A stretch of DNA of 60,000 nucleotides, from contig CM060734.1 in assembly GCA_030704615.1 (NCBI GenBank), positions 12,340,001 through 12,400,000 of the forward strand, read 5' to 3'. Below the pieces are notes generated by a model. That model did not search any database and was not told the DNA's origin. It was given only the letters and a program-made list of their open reading frames with translations. Below are positions 59,414-60,000 of this stretch, in pieces; position 1 is the stretch's first letter; every line of letters begins with the position of its first letter. The DNA is from Takakia lepidozioides (Eukaryota; Streptophyta; Takakiopsida; Takakiales; Takakiaceae). A program made the translations under genes and the position numbers.

Positions 59414-60000
59414 GTAGGTGCATTGAAAGAAGCCTGCACTCTATCACACACCATGCACCTTGCCCACGAACTGTTGCACATCCGTGTGCATGCCCCGCCA
59501 CCAGTAATGTCCTTGCAACAAACTATGAGTGCGCCCCGCACCCCAAAATGTCCCAACTCCTCATGGGCATGACGTACCAATCGCGCTCGTTGTGTTGGAT
59601 GAGGCACAATCCTCACTCGTCCATCCTCCCATACTCGGAGTAGGTGAGTCCTATCCCACTTGAATCTCTTGGCTCCTTGTAGGATCCGATCTCTTTTCTT
59701 AGCAGTCACACTGGCTGTTGTCTCTCCTGTACGAAGGTAGGCCAACACTGCTGCATCTTCATACACATCATTAGCACCACCAAGCTCTTCACTGATCTCC
59801 GGATCGTCATGCATACCATCTACATGACCAATCCTTTGGGATGGACCAGCTTGAGCTCCCATTGCTAGGATGCATAAAAAGGCAGATGCATGTCATCTTG
59901 GCACCATCTCCTCATCCGTCTCACCATGCCACCGAACTCCTGTATCATCATGCTTGCTTGTGCATGGATTACGACTCAACCCATCTGCATCCCGATTGAC
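59414..60000 (-). mobile_element. Second Ty3/gypsy element, RNase H end and integrase zinc domain (partial)
   Basis: On the minus strand from the window edge: RDADGLSRNPC (end of RNase H), a spacer, RFKWDRTHLLRVWEDGR, then the integrase H2C2 domain ARLVRHAHEELGHFGVR, a frame-changed HYWWRGMHTDV, then ARCMVCDRVQASFNAP. Coding stops at the CACTA terminus. At least two frame changes and a TGA near 59910 show decay. The integrase core should continue on the far side of the CACTA insertion but is not seen in this window. Confidence 0.8.

Noticed and set aside
1-60000. CRISPR arrays, bacterial-type operons, rRNA genes
   Set aside because: None seen; the repeats present are microsatellites, transposon ends and protein repeats. 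tRNA genes could not be excluded without a covariance-model scan.

Overview
The window is nuclear DNA of a land plant. Genes have many short-to-medium GT-AG introns, and four of them have plant-type relatives: a B3-domain protein, clathrin heavy chain, a C53/CDK5RAP3 copy and a tail-anchored coiled-coil protein. The rest is repeat-rich (two LINE families, two Ty3/gypsy elements, one CACTA element). A seed-free lineage (bryophyte, lycophyte or fern) is my inference; no single marker fixes the species. All exon borders below were placed by eye, using reading phase, GT/AG sites and family similarity.

Left part (0-23 kb). A possible first exon of a secreted protein (minus) lies at the edge. Next is a B3-domain gene (minus, 1023-1967) whose frame carries on for 148 codons beyond a TAA stop. 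Divergent from it is a nine-exon gene (plus, 3161-13643). It encodes a signal peptide, an ANF-receptor / type I periplasmic-binding-protein ectodomain, one membrane helix and an 18-residue basic tail. Its last intron (5.7 kb) has collected LINE pieces in both orientations, GA/CT microsatellites and a tandem duplication. A ten-exon gene (plus, 15800-22685) follows. It encodes a long coiled coil with about seven internal repeats and a C-terminal membrane anchor, and all its introns are phase 0.

Middle part (24-42 kb). A broken copy of C53/CDK5RAP3, the UFMylation-linked ER-phagy receptor (minus, 24340-26609), keeps its introns but has a frameshift, a nonsense codon and no C-terminal half. Clathrin heavy chain follows (minus, 28447-41701): 30 exons, 1,696 predicted residues, apparently intact. 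Its intron 6 holds a decayed duplicate of exon 7.

Right part (42-60 kb). A defective LINE (minus) ends in a poly(A) tract only about 220 bp upstream of the clathrin start codon, next to a GC-rich reading frame. Further on are a G/C-run inverted repeat, an unrecognised single-exon-like reading frame (47.9-48.9 kb), a Ty3/gypsy element (plus, tRNA-iMet-type primer site, gag to RNase H, truncated), a frameshifted SET-domain-like frame, and a CACTA element. The CACTA element carries a tnp2 transposase with introns, an array of GCGACG-N6-CGTCGC units and a CACTACA terminus. It is inserted in the integrase of a second gypsy element (minus) that runs off the window.

The strongest candidate for something new is the ANF-ectodomain protein with almost no cytoplasmic part: it could sense a ligand, but it carries no visible enzyme, channel or seven-helix domain.
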